A DNA stretch of 64,000 nucleotides from Chromobacterium haemolyticum (GCF_002081825.1 NZ_MUKU01000027.1:1-64000), one strand, 5' to 3'; counted from the first letter of the stretch, positions 37,943 through 47,210 are shown. Made by a program: numbers and translations. The notes: generated by a model not told the origin, from the sequence alone.

Positions 37943-40579
37943 ATGAGCACCCCGACCCAGCCCTTCTCCCAAGTCAACGCCGACGAACGCGCCGGCCTCG
38001 CCGCCGCGCGGGCGGAAGAAGGCGTGGAACGTCCAGGCGGCGGCGAAGCGCCGCAAGCCGGCCTCGCCTTCTCCGGCGGCGGCATCCGCAGCGCCACCTT
38101 CAATCTGGGCGTGCTGCAAGCGCTGGCCAGCAGCCGCTGGCTGCGCGAGTTCGACTACCTGTCCACCGTCTCCGGCGGCGGCTACCTGGGCGGCTGGCTG
38201 TCCGCGCTCAAGCGCCGCGCCGGCAACGCCGGCATGGAACAGACGCTGCGCGACCATCAAGGCCGCCAGCCGGCCATCCAGTTCCTGCGCGACTACAGCA
38301 ACTACCTGACCCCCAAGACCGGCCTGTTCAGCCTGGACACCCTGTCCGCCGTCATCACCTACTGGCGCAACTTCATCCTCAACCAGGTCGTGCTGCAAAG
38401 CCTGCTGCTGGCGCTGCTGCTAGGGCCCCATTTCCTGGTGGGCCTGGCGCGCAGCCTCGCCGCCTGGCCCTACGCGGGCGCCGCCGCGCTGGCCGTGGCC
38501 GCCACCTCCGCCGTGCTGTCCGCCCTGCTGGCGCGCGCCACCACCCGCGACGGCAAAACCGCCGCCTCGCCCAATGCCCCGGCCTGCAGCATAGGGCTAT
38601 TGCTGCTCTTCTGTTACGCGATGGCGGTATTCACCCTCCAGCAACAGGAAAACCGCGCCGACTTCTGGCACCAGCTGCCGCTATGGCGGGTGGCGCTGGT
38701 CTCCAGCCTGGCCTACGCCGGCTACTGGGCCTTGCTAGCGCGCGGCTTCAGCCAGCTGCGCGGCAACGGCTATCTGCGCAGCGTGCTGTGGGCGCTGCTG
38801 GCCGGCCTGGCCGGCGGCGGCAAGTTGTGGCTCTTGCTGCAGGCGCTGGATTACGGCCTGGGCATCCGCGCGCCGCTGGCCCAGGCCTGGTATGTGGTGG
38901 CCGGCGCCTTCGCCGTGCTGCCGCCGGTATTCGCCCTCAGCGCCGCGCTGCACATCGGCCTGGTCAAACGCAGCTTCTCCGACCTGCAGCGCGAATGGTG
39001 GTCGCGCCTGGGCGGCCTGCTCTTGGCGCTGGACCTGGCGCTGGTGCTGCTGTTCCTCGTGGTGGCGCTGTCGCTGCCGCTGCTGGCGGTGAGCGCCGAC
39101 TGGCTGCGCGCGCTGACCCTGCCGGCCTGGCTGCTGACCACCTTGGCCGCGGTCTGGCAAGGCCAGTCCGCCAAAACCGGCTGCGGCCAGCCCGCCGGCT
39201 GGCGCGATCTGGTCGCCCGCATCGGGCCCTACGTCTTCGTCGCCGGCTTGCTGATCCTGCTCAGCGCCGGCCTCAGCTGGCTACTGGCGGCGCTGGAGAT
39301 CCGCGCCGACGGCTGGCAGTTGCGCCAGCAGTTGTGCGGCTTTCAGCGCTGCGGGCTCAGCGATTGGACCGCGCTGCATTTCGCCGCTTCGGAACAGCAG
39401 GGTATGGGCGGCGGGCTGTACGCGGCGCTGATCCTGGCCTTCGTCGGGCTGGCCGTGTTCGCCTCCTCCCGTTTCGACATCAATCTGTTCTCGCTGCACA
39501 ACTTCTACCGCAACCGGCTGACGCGCGGCTATCTGGGCGCCAGCGCGCCGCGGCGGGCGGACACGGTCAACCGCTTCACCGGCTTCAACGCCGACGACGA
39601 CCTGCCGCTGGCCGAACTGTCCGGCTCGCCTTCCGGCCCTCCGCAACGGCCCTACCACCTGATCAACACCACTCTCAATCTGGTGGCCGGCGACGACCTG
39701 GCCTGGCAGCAGCGCAAGGCCGCTTCCTTCACCTTCACCCCGCTGTACTGCGGCTACAAATTTCCCGACAGCGCGCCGGAAGCCATTGACGCCTTCGTGC
39801 CCACCCGCGCCTATATGCACGACGACGCCACCGGGGCCGAGCAGGGACCGATGCTGGGTTCGCTGATGGCGGTGTCCGGCGCCGCGGTCAGCCCCAACCA
39901 GGGTTATCACAGCTCGCCGGCGGTGACCTTTCTGCTGACGGTGTTCAATGTGCGGCTGGGTCGCTGGTGCCCCAATCCGGGCAAGCCCGGCGCCGCGCTG
40001 CAGGCGATGTCCCCGCCGCAGGGCTGGGTCTATCTATTGAATGAATTGCTGGGCCGGACCAACGCCCGTTCGGACTTCGTCTATCTCAGCGACGGCGGCC
40101 ACTTCGAAAACCTGGGCCTGTATGAATTGCTGCGGCGGGAATGCCGGCTGATCGTGATCAGCGACGCCGGTCAAGACGAACAAATGACTTTCGAGGACCT
40201 GGGCAACGCCATCCGCAAATGCCGGATAGACCTGGGCGCGGAAATCCATATCGACGTGGACGCCATCCGCCGCGACCCGGCCACCGGTCTTAGCCGGGCC
40301 GCCTTCGCCGTCGGCTATATTCGCTACGCCTCCGGCGCCAACGGCCACCTGCTCTATCTGAAACCCTGCCTGCAGGGCCATGGCATGGAGCCGGTGGACG
40401 TGCTGCAATACCGCGCCGAACATCCGGCCTTCCCTCACCAATCTACGCTCAACCAGTGGTTCGACGAATCCCAGTTCGAGAGTTACCGCAAGCTGGGGTT
40501 GTGCATAGGCGAGCAGGCGGTGCGCGAACTGGACCGCAACGGCGCGGGCTGGCTGGCGGCGGACGGCGGCGGCGCGTAA
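37943..40579 (+). CDS. Membrane-embedded patatin-like phospholipase
   Basis: An 878-residue patatin-family protein. The oxyanion motif G45-G-G-I-R49 and the nucleophile S77 in 'YLSTVSGGGYLGG' lie at the N-terminus, and the catalytic Asp is D717 in 'YLSDGGHFENLGL'. Between them (about 145-520) are roughly nine hydrophobic segments, so the catalytic halves are joined through a membrane domain. This arrangement is known in a subgroup of bacterial patatins of undetermined function. It would hydrolyse acyl esters of membrane lipids. Genes upstream encode a redox pair in the same direction. Confidence 0.88.
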   Translation: MSTPTQPFSQVNADERAGLAAARAEEGVERPGGGEAPQAGLAFSGGGIRSATFNLGVLQALASSRWLREFDYLSTVSGGGYLGGWLSALKRRAGNAGMEQTLRDHQGRQPAIQFLRDYSNYLTPKTGLFSLDTLSAVITYWRNFILNQVVLQSLLLALLLGPHFLVGLARSLAAWPYAGAAALAVAATSAVLSALLARATTRDGKTAASPNAPACSIGLLLLFCYAMAVFTLQQQENRADFWHQLPLWRVALVSSLAYAGYWALLARGFSQLRGNGYLRSVLWALLAGLAGGGKLWLLLQALDYGLGIRAPLAQAWYVVAGAFAVLPPVFALSAALHIGLVKRSFSDLQREWWSRLGGLLLALDLALVLLFLVVALSLPLLAVSADWLRALTLPAWLLTTLAAVWQGQSAKTGCGQPAGWRDLVARIGPYVFVAGLLILLSAGLSWLLAALEIRADGWQLRQQLCGFQRCGLSDWTALHFAASEQQGMGGGLYAALILAFVGLAVFASSRFDINLFSLHNFYRNRLTRGYLGASAPRRADTVNRFTGFNADDDLPLAELSGSPSGPPQRPYHLINTTLNLVAGDDLAWQQRKAASFTFTPLYCGYKFPDSAPEAIDAFVPTRAYMHDDATGAEQGPMLGSLMAVSGAAVSPNQGYHSSPAVTFLLTVFNVRLGRWCPNPGKPGAALQAMSPPQGWVYLLNELLGRTNARSDFVYLSDGGHFENLGLYELLRRECRLIVISDAGQDEQMTFEDLGNAIRKCRIDLGAEIHIDVDAIRRDPATGLSRAAFAVGYIRYASGANGHLLYLKPCLQGHGMEPVDVLQYRAEHPAFPHQSTLNQWFDESQFESYRKLGLCIGEQAVRELDRNGAGWLAADGGGA

Positions 40580-40626
40580 ACGGAAGCAAGCCGGGCCTTC
40601 CCGAGCCGCCGGACAGCAGCGAGTTG

Positions 40627-40708
40627 GCGGGTATTGCCTGACGGTTCCCCCCACCCTACCCAAACGCGGCTCCAACCGTAGGGTGGGAGGAGCGAAGCGA
40701 TACCCACG
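40627..40708. repeat. Palindromic dispersed repeat (GGGTATCGC family), copy 3
   Basis: Left arm GGCGGGTATTGCC...CCCACCCTAC and right arm GTAGGGTGGG...GCGATACCC. It is the same family as at 5466-5678 and lies between the convergent patatin and hypothetical genes, where it may act as a hairpin terminator. Confidence 0.8.
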
Positions 40709-40748
40709 CGGAAACAGTTTCGACGCCATAGGCCCGCCGGACCGCCGC

Positions 40749-41183
40749 TTACGGTGCTTTCCACACGGTGCGTTGGCGTTTGACGGCGACAGAGGCCGGC
40801 ATCGGCGCGCCCACCAGCGCCTGACGGGCGATGGCCATATTGCTGAAGCCCGCCTGCCGGTAACACAGCCGCGCGCAGGTATCGCGGTTGGTCCACTCCC
40901 CGGACGCCCACATCGCCAGCAAGGCGGCGCGGGCTTGCGCGTGCTCGCCCCGCCATTTCTCCCAAAGGTAAAAATTCAGCAGCGCCCGCTTGATCTCCTG
41001 ATTGATGGCGTGGGTGTTGGCCTGATAGTCCGGGTGGTCCGGGTGGTCGTTCGCCAGCGCAACCGTCCCGATATGCGCTTCATAGACAATGATCAAGCGC
41101 GCTGCGAGCTTCAGCACGTGGTTGTGCTGGGTCAGCAGCTTCATGAGAGCCAGGTTCTCCTGCCGACTATCAGAGTAAGCCAT
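40749..41183 (-). CDS. Hypothetical protein
   Basis: A 144-residue protein, helical in character, beginning MAYSDSRQENLALMKLLTQHN, with 'LLNFYLWEKWRGEHAQARAALLAMWASGEW' and two Cys in 'DTCARLCYRQAGFSN'. No signal peptide or membrane segment is seen and the family is not recognised. It overlaps the upstream hypothetical gene by 14 bp, so the two are probably co-translated. Confidence 0.6.
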   Translation of the reverse strand: MAYSDSRQENLALMKLLTQHNHVLKLAARLIIVYEAHIGTVALANDHPDHPDYQANTHAINQEIKRALLNFYLWEKWRGEHAQARAALLAMWASGEWTNRDTCARLCYRQAGFSNMAIARQALVGAPMPASVAVKRQRTVWKAP

Positions 41184-41550
41184 TGACGTGCTCCAGGCCG
41201 CGTTGCAAACGCTGCTGTATCGGCTCCAGCAAGGCCAAGGCTTCTTCGCTGCTGAACAGCAGCGGCTCGTCGCGGCGTTCCAGCAAGGTCACCAAGGCCA
41301 GCAGCCCGGTGTGGGCGGCGCGCATGTCCATCACCCCGCTCAGCAGGGCGGTGTCCAGTTCGATGTAGCAATGACTCAGTTGCTGGCCCAACTCGCCCAG
41401 CAGCGCCACATCGCCGACGGCGGCGGGCAAACGCTGGGAACAAAGGTGCAACTGCTCCATCACCGGCACAGTGGCGGGCGTGGGGTGTTGGCCTGCGCAA
41501 TGAGGACAGGCGGGCGGCGGCATGGCGGGGGGAAAGGTAGAGAAGGTCAT
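41170..41550 (-). CDS. Hypothetical protein with N-terminal CxxC
   Basis: A 126-residue protein not recognised. It starts MTFSTFPPAMPPPACPHCAGQH; the CPHC pair could bind zinc. The rest is helical ('LSHCYIELDTALLSGVMDMRAAHTGLLALVTLLERRDEPL'). GGAG lies six bases upstream of the start at 41550; an earlier ATG four codons upstream is possible. It overlaps the next gene by 14 bp. The long leader upstream stays open in the same frame to 41784, but its codon use is poor. Confidence 0.6.
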   Translation of the reverse strand: MTFSTFPPAMPPPACPHCAGQHPTPATVPVMEQLHLCSQRLPAAVGDVALLGELGQQLSHCYIELDTALLSGVMDMRAAHTGLLALVTLLERRDEPLLFSSEEALALLEPIQQRLQRGLEHVNGLL

Positions 41551-42081
41551 CACGGTCTCCATGTCATCTTTGGAAACCTGCCCAGGCGAGGCTGGGACAG
41601 GCACATGACAAGGTTGCAAAACCGGCTCGTTTAACCAATAGACCGGCAGTCCATAGGACTCCCTGCCACGGCCCATCCCGAATGGGTACTGCGTGGCAGC
41701 AGACGTAGCAGTGCCAAAGGCGGACGGCTCGTCTGCGGTTAAACGATTTTGGGTTTGCAAGCCCTGCGCTGTGTGATTGAGCACGGCGCGGAACCAAGCC
41801 TAAACAGGCTGGCGGAGGGCGTCAAGGCGCAGGGGAATCCCGCCTTGGGACGGGAAGACCGCATGGATAATGTCCACGCCGGATTCTAGAGAAGACGCGC
41901 GTAGACCTCCGCCACCCTGGCCTGCCGGCTTTCTCTAGCCGTAAGGAAACAGGCTTAACGCAATTACTCCGCGGAATAGCCTCGCGTTGGCGGGTATCGC
42001 CTACGGCTTCACCCACCCAACGGAAGACATTCCCGCCGTGTTGCGCCTCACGACGCACAACGGATCGTAAGCAGGTTCTTA
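41551..42081. other. Intergenic region: leader plus repeat remnants
   Basis: No gene supported. 41560-41790 is the leader of the hypothetical pair. 41988-42019 is a half copy of the GGGTATCGC palindromic repeat. 42034-42078 is a truncated MITE end (...GGATCGTAAGCAGGTTC) that directly abuts MITE copy e at the shared TTA, 42079-42081. Confidence 0.6.
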
Positions 42082-42221
42082 GGGCCTGTTCACGATCTCG
42101 CGAGCAAGAGCGAGACAAGGCAAAAACGAGCGAAAAAGCGGAATGTACACGTGGTACATGAGCATTTTGAGCTCGGTTTCAACGCCGTATCGCCGACGCG
42201 CAGCAGATCGTGAACAGGTTC
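42082..42221. mobile_element. MITE-like element, copy e (140 bp)
   Basis: Inverted ends GGGCCTGTTCACGATC and GATCGTGAACAGGTTC, flanked by TTA at 42079-42081 and 42222-42224. The right TTA is, on the minus strand, the TAA stop codon of the glycosyltransferase gene. It is very similar to copies c and d. Confidence 0.87.
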
Positions 42222-43562
42222 TTAGGCCATGTCCTTGGTCGCGCTCTGTTGCTGCTCCTCGGTTTCAAAATTGACGTAGCCGTCCGGGAATTTGAAATGG
42301 GACTCCATCGCCGCCCAGAAATCCTCGTTCTTAGGCTGATTAACATCCCAAATCCGCTCCGCCAGCGATTGCGGATCGTTGCGCATCCGCTCCGGCTCGC
42401 CCTCGGCCTGACGCAGCACCGCGTCCACCTGTCCGCGCAATGCGTTGGGGCCGGTACCTTCGATCGTGCTCTTGTTCGGCCTGCTGAAATAACGGTCGCC
42501 GGCAAACTGGTTGCCGCGCATGCTCTGGTAATCGTTGCCGATCTTATCGATGAAGTCCGCCAACATCTGGCTATTGGGATGGCTGGCCAGCAAGGCGTTG
42601 GCGAAATACGGCGTCGCGCTGCCACTGGCCTCGCGTTTGCCCTCGGCCAGGCCCACCAGCATCAGGTCCGGGTGCGCGTGCAAGGCGCCGCTCAATTCCT
42701 GAGTGCACTCCAGATCGATGTCGGCGTACACCCCGCCGTAGTTGTTCAGAATCTCGTAACGCGCAATATCGGAGGCCGCCGGGTAAGCGCCGTTGCGGCC
42801 CAGGATTTCGTGCTGGTAAGCGTCGTGGTTCTTCAACTGGATATCGCTGGGGTTGCTCAAGTCCCGAATGCGAACATTGCCGTAATCGGCGAATTGCTGC
42901 TGCAGCGCCTGCAGGGCGTCGACATCGCGCGGGCTGTCGCCGGCGCAGCGGTCCCAGGCTTTGACGGTCTGATCCAGCACCAGGCGGTCGGCTTGCAAGA
43001 ATTTCTCATCGTTGCCGCGGGTCAATTGCTGGAACGATTGCAACGCCGCCGCCGCGTTTTCCGCCGTGACTTTGCCGCCGTTCGGCAGCAAGGCTTGCGC
43101 CCAGGCTTCGTTGCCCTTGGCGCCCAATTCTTTGTTCAATTCGCCCAAGGCCTGTTTCTGCGCGGCGCGGCCCAATTGATCGTCCGCGGGCTGCAAAGTG
43201 GTTTTCAATTGGCTGAACAGGCCGCGCAATTGTTTTTCTTGCTGGTATTGCTTGGCGTCGGGGAATAAGGCGTTTACTTGTTCGCGGACTTCCTTATTGG
43301 CCGCGTAAGCGCCGAATTGTTTTGAATCCACCCACAAATTCACCGTGCTATTCGGGTTTTTCGCCGACCACTCGCGCAGATATTTCTGCTGGCTGTCGCC
43401 AGGTTTGGAGCCGACCCAAACCATATGAATTTCCGACGGCACCGCCTTGAAATCGCCCTTATCATAAATTTGAGCAAAGCTTTTGCTCGCCTGAACCGAT
43501 TCCACGCCGGTACTGGAGGAAGTAGTTTGAAGCGGACGGACTCCGACTGAATTCACCATCAT
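42222..43562 (-). CDS. Probable T3SS effector: TcdA/TcdB-type glycosyltransferase
   Basis: A 446-residue protein with a GT-A glycosyltransferase fold of the 'glycosyltransferase sugar-binding region containing DXD' family. The N-terminal strand 'VPSEIHMVWVGSKPG' and the core 'DIARYEILNNYGGVYADID' with D281-x-D283 (metal and nucleotide-sugar binding) are diagnostic. Clostridial toxins and several effectors with this core glycosylate host GTPases or other proteins; the target here is unknown. The Ser/Thr/Val-rich N-terminus (MMVNSVGVRPLQTTSSSTGV) resembles secretion signals and no Sec signal is present. AGGAG precedes the start. The gene sits alone in the effector island downstream of hilA. Confidence 0.8.
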   Translation of the reverse strand: MMVNSVGVRPLQTTSSSTGVESVQASKSFAQIYDKGDFKAVPSEIHMVWVGSKPGDSQQKYLREWSAKNPNSTVNLWVDSKQFGAYAANKEVREQVNALFPDAKQYQQEKQLRGLFSQLKTTLQPADDQLGRAAQKQALGELNKELGAKGNEAWAQALLPNGGKVTAENAAAALQSFQQLTRGNDEKFLQADRLVLDQTVKAWDRCAGDSPRDVDALQALQQQFADYGNVRIRDLSNPSDIQLKNHDAYQHEILGRNGAYPAASDIARYEILNNYGGVYADIDLECTQELSGALHAHPDLMLVGLAEGKREASGSATPYFANALLASHPNSQMLADFIDKIGNDYQSMRGNQFAGDRYFSRPNKSTIEGTGPNALRGQVDAVLRQAEGEPERMRNDPQSLAERIWDVNQPKNEDFWAAMESHFKFPDGYVNFETEEQQQSATKDMA

Positions 43563-43675
43563 GTCTGCATGCTCCTGAAGATTAAAAAACAAAACTATCG
43601 GAAGCATTTAAATCCAAGCCAAGATCAAGCACTTCCAAAAAGCGCTCACTTAAAACCGCTTTGCCGAGCAGACGT

Positions 43676-43704
43676 AAAAAAACGGCGCGCCGATTGGGCG
43701 CGCC
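43676..43704 (-). terminator. Rho-independent terminator
   Basis: On the minus strand GGCGCGCC-CAATC-GGCGCGCC-G is followed by seven T (stem 43684-43691 with 43697-43704, T-run 43676-43682). It lies 26 bp after the stop of the 43730-44572 gene and ends the transcription unit coming from 47.7 kb, separating it from the glycosyltransferase gene. Confidence 0.9.
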
Positions 43705-43729
43705 GATTGCGTGTGAAAACGCTTCGGCT

Positions 43730-44572
43730 TCAACGCCGGGCCTGGCGATAAGGCGCCATCACCTCCGCCAGTTCCGCCCGGTCTTCATGCGGAGCCAGCA
43801 CCGCCAGTTTCGACAGATCCATCTTGCCGTCCAGAAAATCCAGCAACCGCTCCAGGTCGTCCAGATCGCTCATATAGTGGCCGGAGGACAGCACCAGCGA
43901 CCGGGCCTTGCCGTCGCGCAGCTCTATCATCGCCGCCGCCCGCACCGGCTTGCCGGCGCTGGTGCTGGTATGGTGCAAACGCCCCAGCACCGCGTCGTGG
44001 ACGAACAGCCTGTCGTCGCGGTCCAGCACCAGGATGGCGTAGCCGGGCATGCCCAGCTTGCCCTTGGATCCGGCGGTGTCGATGAGCGCGCCGTCCGGCC
44101 GCCGCCATACGCCGTCGGCCACTTCCGCCAAATAAGGCTTGAGCGCGGCGGCGTCGCTCAGATAACTGACTTGCGGTGCGTCGCCCAGCCGCGCCATGCG
44201 CGGCGGCTGGCCGGGTCTCGCCAGATTGATTTCCAGCTGCGGGCGGGCATCCATCCAGGCGAAGAAGTTTTCCCTGGCGCAGTCGCCGCTGGCCACCCAT
44301 TGCCGTTGCGCCGGCTGCGCGTATTCCCGGTAGCGATGGCGCGGGTCGCGCGCTTCACGCAGCTCTTCGTCCACCAGTCCGGTTTCGCCTTCTCGGGGCA
44401 TCAGCGCGGCGACAAAGCGGGCGGCGTCGCGGAAACGCTCCAAGGGCCGCGGCGCGGGTTCGCAAACGCTGTCGACGCCCTTGACCGCTTGCGCCAACCG
44501 GCTGGACGCCGCCGGCGGCGGCGCATCCGGGCGCGGCGGCGGCATGGCCGCGCCGCTTGCCGTGATTCTCAT
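43730..44572 (-). CDS. Probable effector with an IQM-like 'HHxS...SGHY' domain
   Basis: A 280-residue protein without signal peptide. The N-terminus is Pro/Ala-rich (8-25). Residues 135-262 form a conserved-looking domain: 'LIDTAGSKGKLGMPGYAILV', then 189-233 with H200-H201-T-S, 'AGKPVRAAAMIELRDGK' and S230-G-H-Y233. From memory, the pattern 'LYVGxKxxGxxHHSSFLAGxPVxAAG...SGHYxP' occurs in plant IQM calmodulin-binding proteins and in some bacterial secreted proteins; that link is unverified. It is the last gene before a strong terminator and is 34 bp downstream of a large probable effector, so an effector role is likely. No enzymatic activity is assigned. Confidence 0.65.
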   Translation of the reverse strand: MRITASGAAMPPPRPDAPPPAASSRLAQAVKGVDSVCEPAPRPLERFRDAARFVAALMPREGETGLVDEELREARDPRHRYREYAQPAQRQWVASGDCARENFFAWMDARPQLEINLARPGQPPRMARLGDAPQVSYLSDAAALKPYLAEVADGVWRRPDGALIDTAGSKGKLGMPGYAILVLDRDDRLFVHDAVLGRLHHTSTSAGKPVRAAAMIELRDGKARSLVLSSGHYMSDLDDLERLLDFLDGKMDLSKLAVLAPHEDRAELAEVMAPYRQARR

Positions 44573-44606
44573 CAGGATTTGTCCTCTTGTTCCTTGTCCA
44601 TGCCCG

Positions 44607-47210
44607 CTAGCGCGCCAGCGGCAGTTCTTCCCAACCGGCGAAACTCTGCTTGTCCGCCTGCCATAGAGGGAGCTGGCGTTCCATCATCGCGTCCAGCGCG
44701 TCCAACGCGGCGTCCCCGGCGCGCCTGGAGCCGCTGGCGGCGTAGTCTGCCATCGCGGCGAAGAAATCCGCGCCGTCCACGCCCTGGCGCTTCAAGTAGT
44801 AGCCGGCCTCTTGCCGCGCTGCCGAGCCCGGTTCGGCCAGTTTGCGGCACAGGGCTTCCAGCGCCGGGCGCTGCGCCTCTCTCATGGCCGACCAACGCTC
44901 GCTCTCGTCCACCGCCTTCAGGTGCAGATAGTGCATCAGCGGCGCGCTCAGGCTGTTGTCGCCCCAACGCTCGCCCAGCACCGCGGTGGCGGAGGAGCCG
45001 GCGTTAAGGCCCAGTTCCAGCGACACCCCCGGCTGCAGCGGCACGCCGCCGGAGGCGGACACACCGAGGTTGCCGCTGGCGCTGATCCGGCTCAGTTGCA
45101 GCCGGAAGCCGGCGGCCTCGGCCGGGAAATCGGCCTGGGTCTGGTATTGCGGCCGGTAAAAGCGCAGCAGCAGGGTCAGCGCGCCGCCGCCTTGCAACCC
45201 CACGGAACTTTGCAGGCCGGCCAGCGCCGCCGGCACTTCGGCGGCCAGGCCGTGCGGCGCCAGCTGCGCGCTCAGCGCGTCGCGCAAGGCGTCCAGCGGC
45301 CAAGAGCCGCTCAGATTGCCGGACAGGCTCAAGCGCACGTCCTTGTAGTCGCCGGCGCGCACCGGGTTGTGGTGCACGCGGGTGCGCTCGGTCAGCGAGG
45401 CTTCCGCTTTCAGACCCAGCGGGCCCAGCGCGCCGCCCAGGTCCAAGGCGACGCTGCGGTCGCGGATCTGCAGGCGCAGCACGTCGTGAAAGCTGGTGCG
45501 CTTGGCCAGCGCCGCCGCGTCGTGGCGGATGGGCGGCGCGTACAAACGCGGCGCCAACTGGTCCAGGCTTTGCAACAGGGTCTCGTCGCCCTTGCCCGCC
45601 GCGGTCAGGGTCAGCGCGGCGTGGGCCAGCGCCATATTGGCCAGCGTTTCCTCTCGGCTCCCCGCGCGCCAGGCGGCTTGGATCGAGCGCTCCACCGCCG
45701 CGCCGCCCTGGCGCTTGCCGATGCCGGCGTCCAGTTGCTGGGCTACGGCGCAAAAATGTTCGAATTCGGCGCGTAAACCGTCCGCCGCGTCGCGCAGCTT
45801 TTCCGGCGCCAGTTCGCGCAGCGCCGCCATGTTCTGCGCGCCGCTGAGCCAGCTTAACGGATGGTTGCGCGCGTCCGCGCCCATCAGCGCGGCGGCTTTT
45901 TGTTCGATGCCGGCCAGCCGCTGCTGCGCGATCGTCGCGTTGCGCGCCGCGCCCTGCTCCTGGCGCAGGCCTTGCCAGATCGGCGTCAGCGCGTCGGCCT
46001 GGATGTCGATGCGCTCCACCGCCGCGCCAACGCCGGCCCCGACGCCGACGGCTTCGGCGCGGGCGGAAGCGCTGCCCTTGACGCTGTCCACCTTGCTGGG
46101 CGGCAGATAGGGCGCTTGCGCGCCGGGCAGGGAGGCGGCGCTGTCGCGCTGCCCCAGCCAGCCCAGCAATACGCCCAGCCGTTGTTGTTGATCCGCCGCC
46201 TGCTGTTGCAGTTGCTGGTACTGGCGCAATTCATTGCCGTGGCTGGGGCGGAACAGGCGGATCAAGGCGCCCACCGCGGTGCGGGCGCTGAGGCCCAAAG
46301 TGTCTCGGCGCGAGCCGTGAGCCAGTTGGTCCGCCTTCAGTTTGACGAAGGCGGTGGCGCTGGCGTATTCGGTCGCCACGGTGCGTTGGCGGCGGCCTTC
46401 CACCGCGCCGGATAAGGAGGCGACGCCGACGCCGCCCTGGACCCCGGCGCGCGCGGACACCGCCTTGCCTTGGTTCTGGAATACGAAGCCTTCGTCGTCG
46501 TTGTCCATGCCGCGGCTCCAGGCCAGGCCCACGCTGAGAGTGGCCTTGGCCCCGGCTCCGGCTTCTCCCAGCCCCAGGCCGACGCCGACCGCACCGCCGA
46601 CGCTGCGTTCCTGGCTGGCGCCCGGCTGATCAAAGCGCTGGAATTGCGGCAGCAGCTGCGCTTCCGCCTCCGTCCGCGCCAATTGCGCCCAAGCCGCCTG
46701 ACCCAACAGGGCCAGCCGCTGGCTCAGCTCCGCCAGCGGACTGCCCGGCGTCGCCGTGCGCGCCAACGCCTCCATGTCCAGCGACAGCCGCGCGCATTCC
46801 TTGATGTCCAGCGGCGTCCGCGCATCGCCGGCCGCCAGCGTCCGCCGCAAGCTTTCCACGATGGCCACCGTCTTGGGCGTCACTGCGTGGCTGCGCGGAA
46901 GGATGTTCAGCGCCTGCACCCAGCGCGGCCAGCGCGAGCGCTCCGGCTCCGCCTGGCGATACGCTTCGCGTTTCATCGCCAGCAAGGTCTGGCCCAGATC
47001 CTCGCGCCGTAAACGCAGCTTGTCGTCGCTGAGCACCACCTGGCTGCCCCGCGCCGGCGGCGCGTCTTCCACGCTGCGTTCCGCCGCGCCCCGCGCGCCG
47101 TTGAACGCCGCGGCCAGGCCTTGTGCCGGCCGTGAGGCCGAAGATTCCGATAAACGGCGGAAGCCCTGCAACCGCACCGTACCCGCCCCGCTTGCAACTG
47201 TGTCCAACAT
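44607..47210 (-). CDS. Large probable effector, beta-strand-rich, function unknown
   Basis: An 867-residue protein starting MLDTVASGAGTVRLQGFRR, preceded by AGGAGG. No Sec signal is present. Residues about 195-310 and about 580-745 are Gly/Ala-rich with alternating polar/hydrophobic strands ('VGGAVGVGLGLGEAGAGAKATL', 'GKAVSARAGVQGGVGVASLSG', 'VALDLGGALGPLGLKAEASL'), as seen in beta-barrel or AvrE-like channel proteins; the rest is helical. The family is not recognised. Location in the T3SS island, a Ser-rich N-terminus and linkage to other candidate effectors suggest secretion. The interpretation as a barrel is inference. Confidence 0.6.
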   Translation of the reverse strand: MLDTVASGAGTVRLQGFRRLSESSASRPAQGLAAAFNGARGAAERSVEDAPPARGSQVVLSDDKLRLRREDLGQTLLAMKREAYRQAEPERSRWPRWVQALNILPRSHAVTPKTVAIVESLRRTLAAGDARTPLDIKECARLSLDMEALARTATPGSPLAELSQRLALLGQAAWAQLARTEAEAQLLPQFQRFDQPGASQERSVGGAVGVGLGLGEAGAGAKATLSVGLAWSRGMDNDDEGFVFQNQGKAVSARAGVQGGVGVASLSGAVEGRRQRTVATEYASATAFVKLKADQLAHGSRRDTLGLSARTAVGALIRLFRPSHGNELRQYQQLQQQAADQQQRLGVLLGWLGQRDSAASLPGAQAPYLPPSKVDSVKGSASARAEAVGVGAGVGAAVERIDIQADALTPIWQGLRQEQGAARNATIAQQRLAGIEQKAAALMGADARNHPLSWLSGAQNMAALRELAPEKLRDAADGLRAEFEHFCAVAQQLDAGIGKRQGGAAVERSIQAAWRAGSREETLANMALAHAALTLTAAGKGDETLLQSLDQLAPRLYAPPIRHDAAALAKRTSFHDVLRLQIRDRSVALDLGGALGPLGLKAEASLTERTRVHHNPVRAGDYKDVRLSLSGNLSGSWPLDALRDALSAQLAPHGLAAEVPAALAGLQSSVGLQGGGALTLLLRFYRPQYQTQADFPAEAAGFRLQLSRISASGNLGVSASGGVPLQPGVSLELGLNAGSSATAVLGERWGDNSLSAPLMHYLHLKAVDESERWSAMREAQRPALEALCRKLAEPGSAARQEAGYYLKRQGVDGADFFAAMADYAASGSRRAGDAALDALDAMMERQLPLWQADKQSFAGWEELPLAR

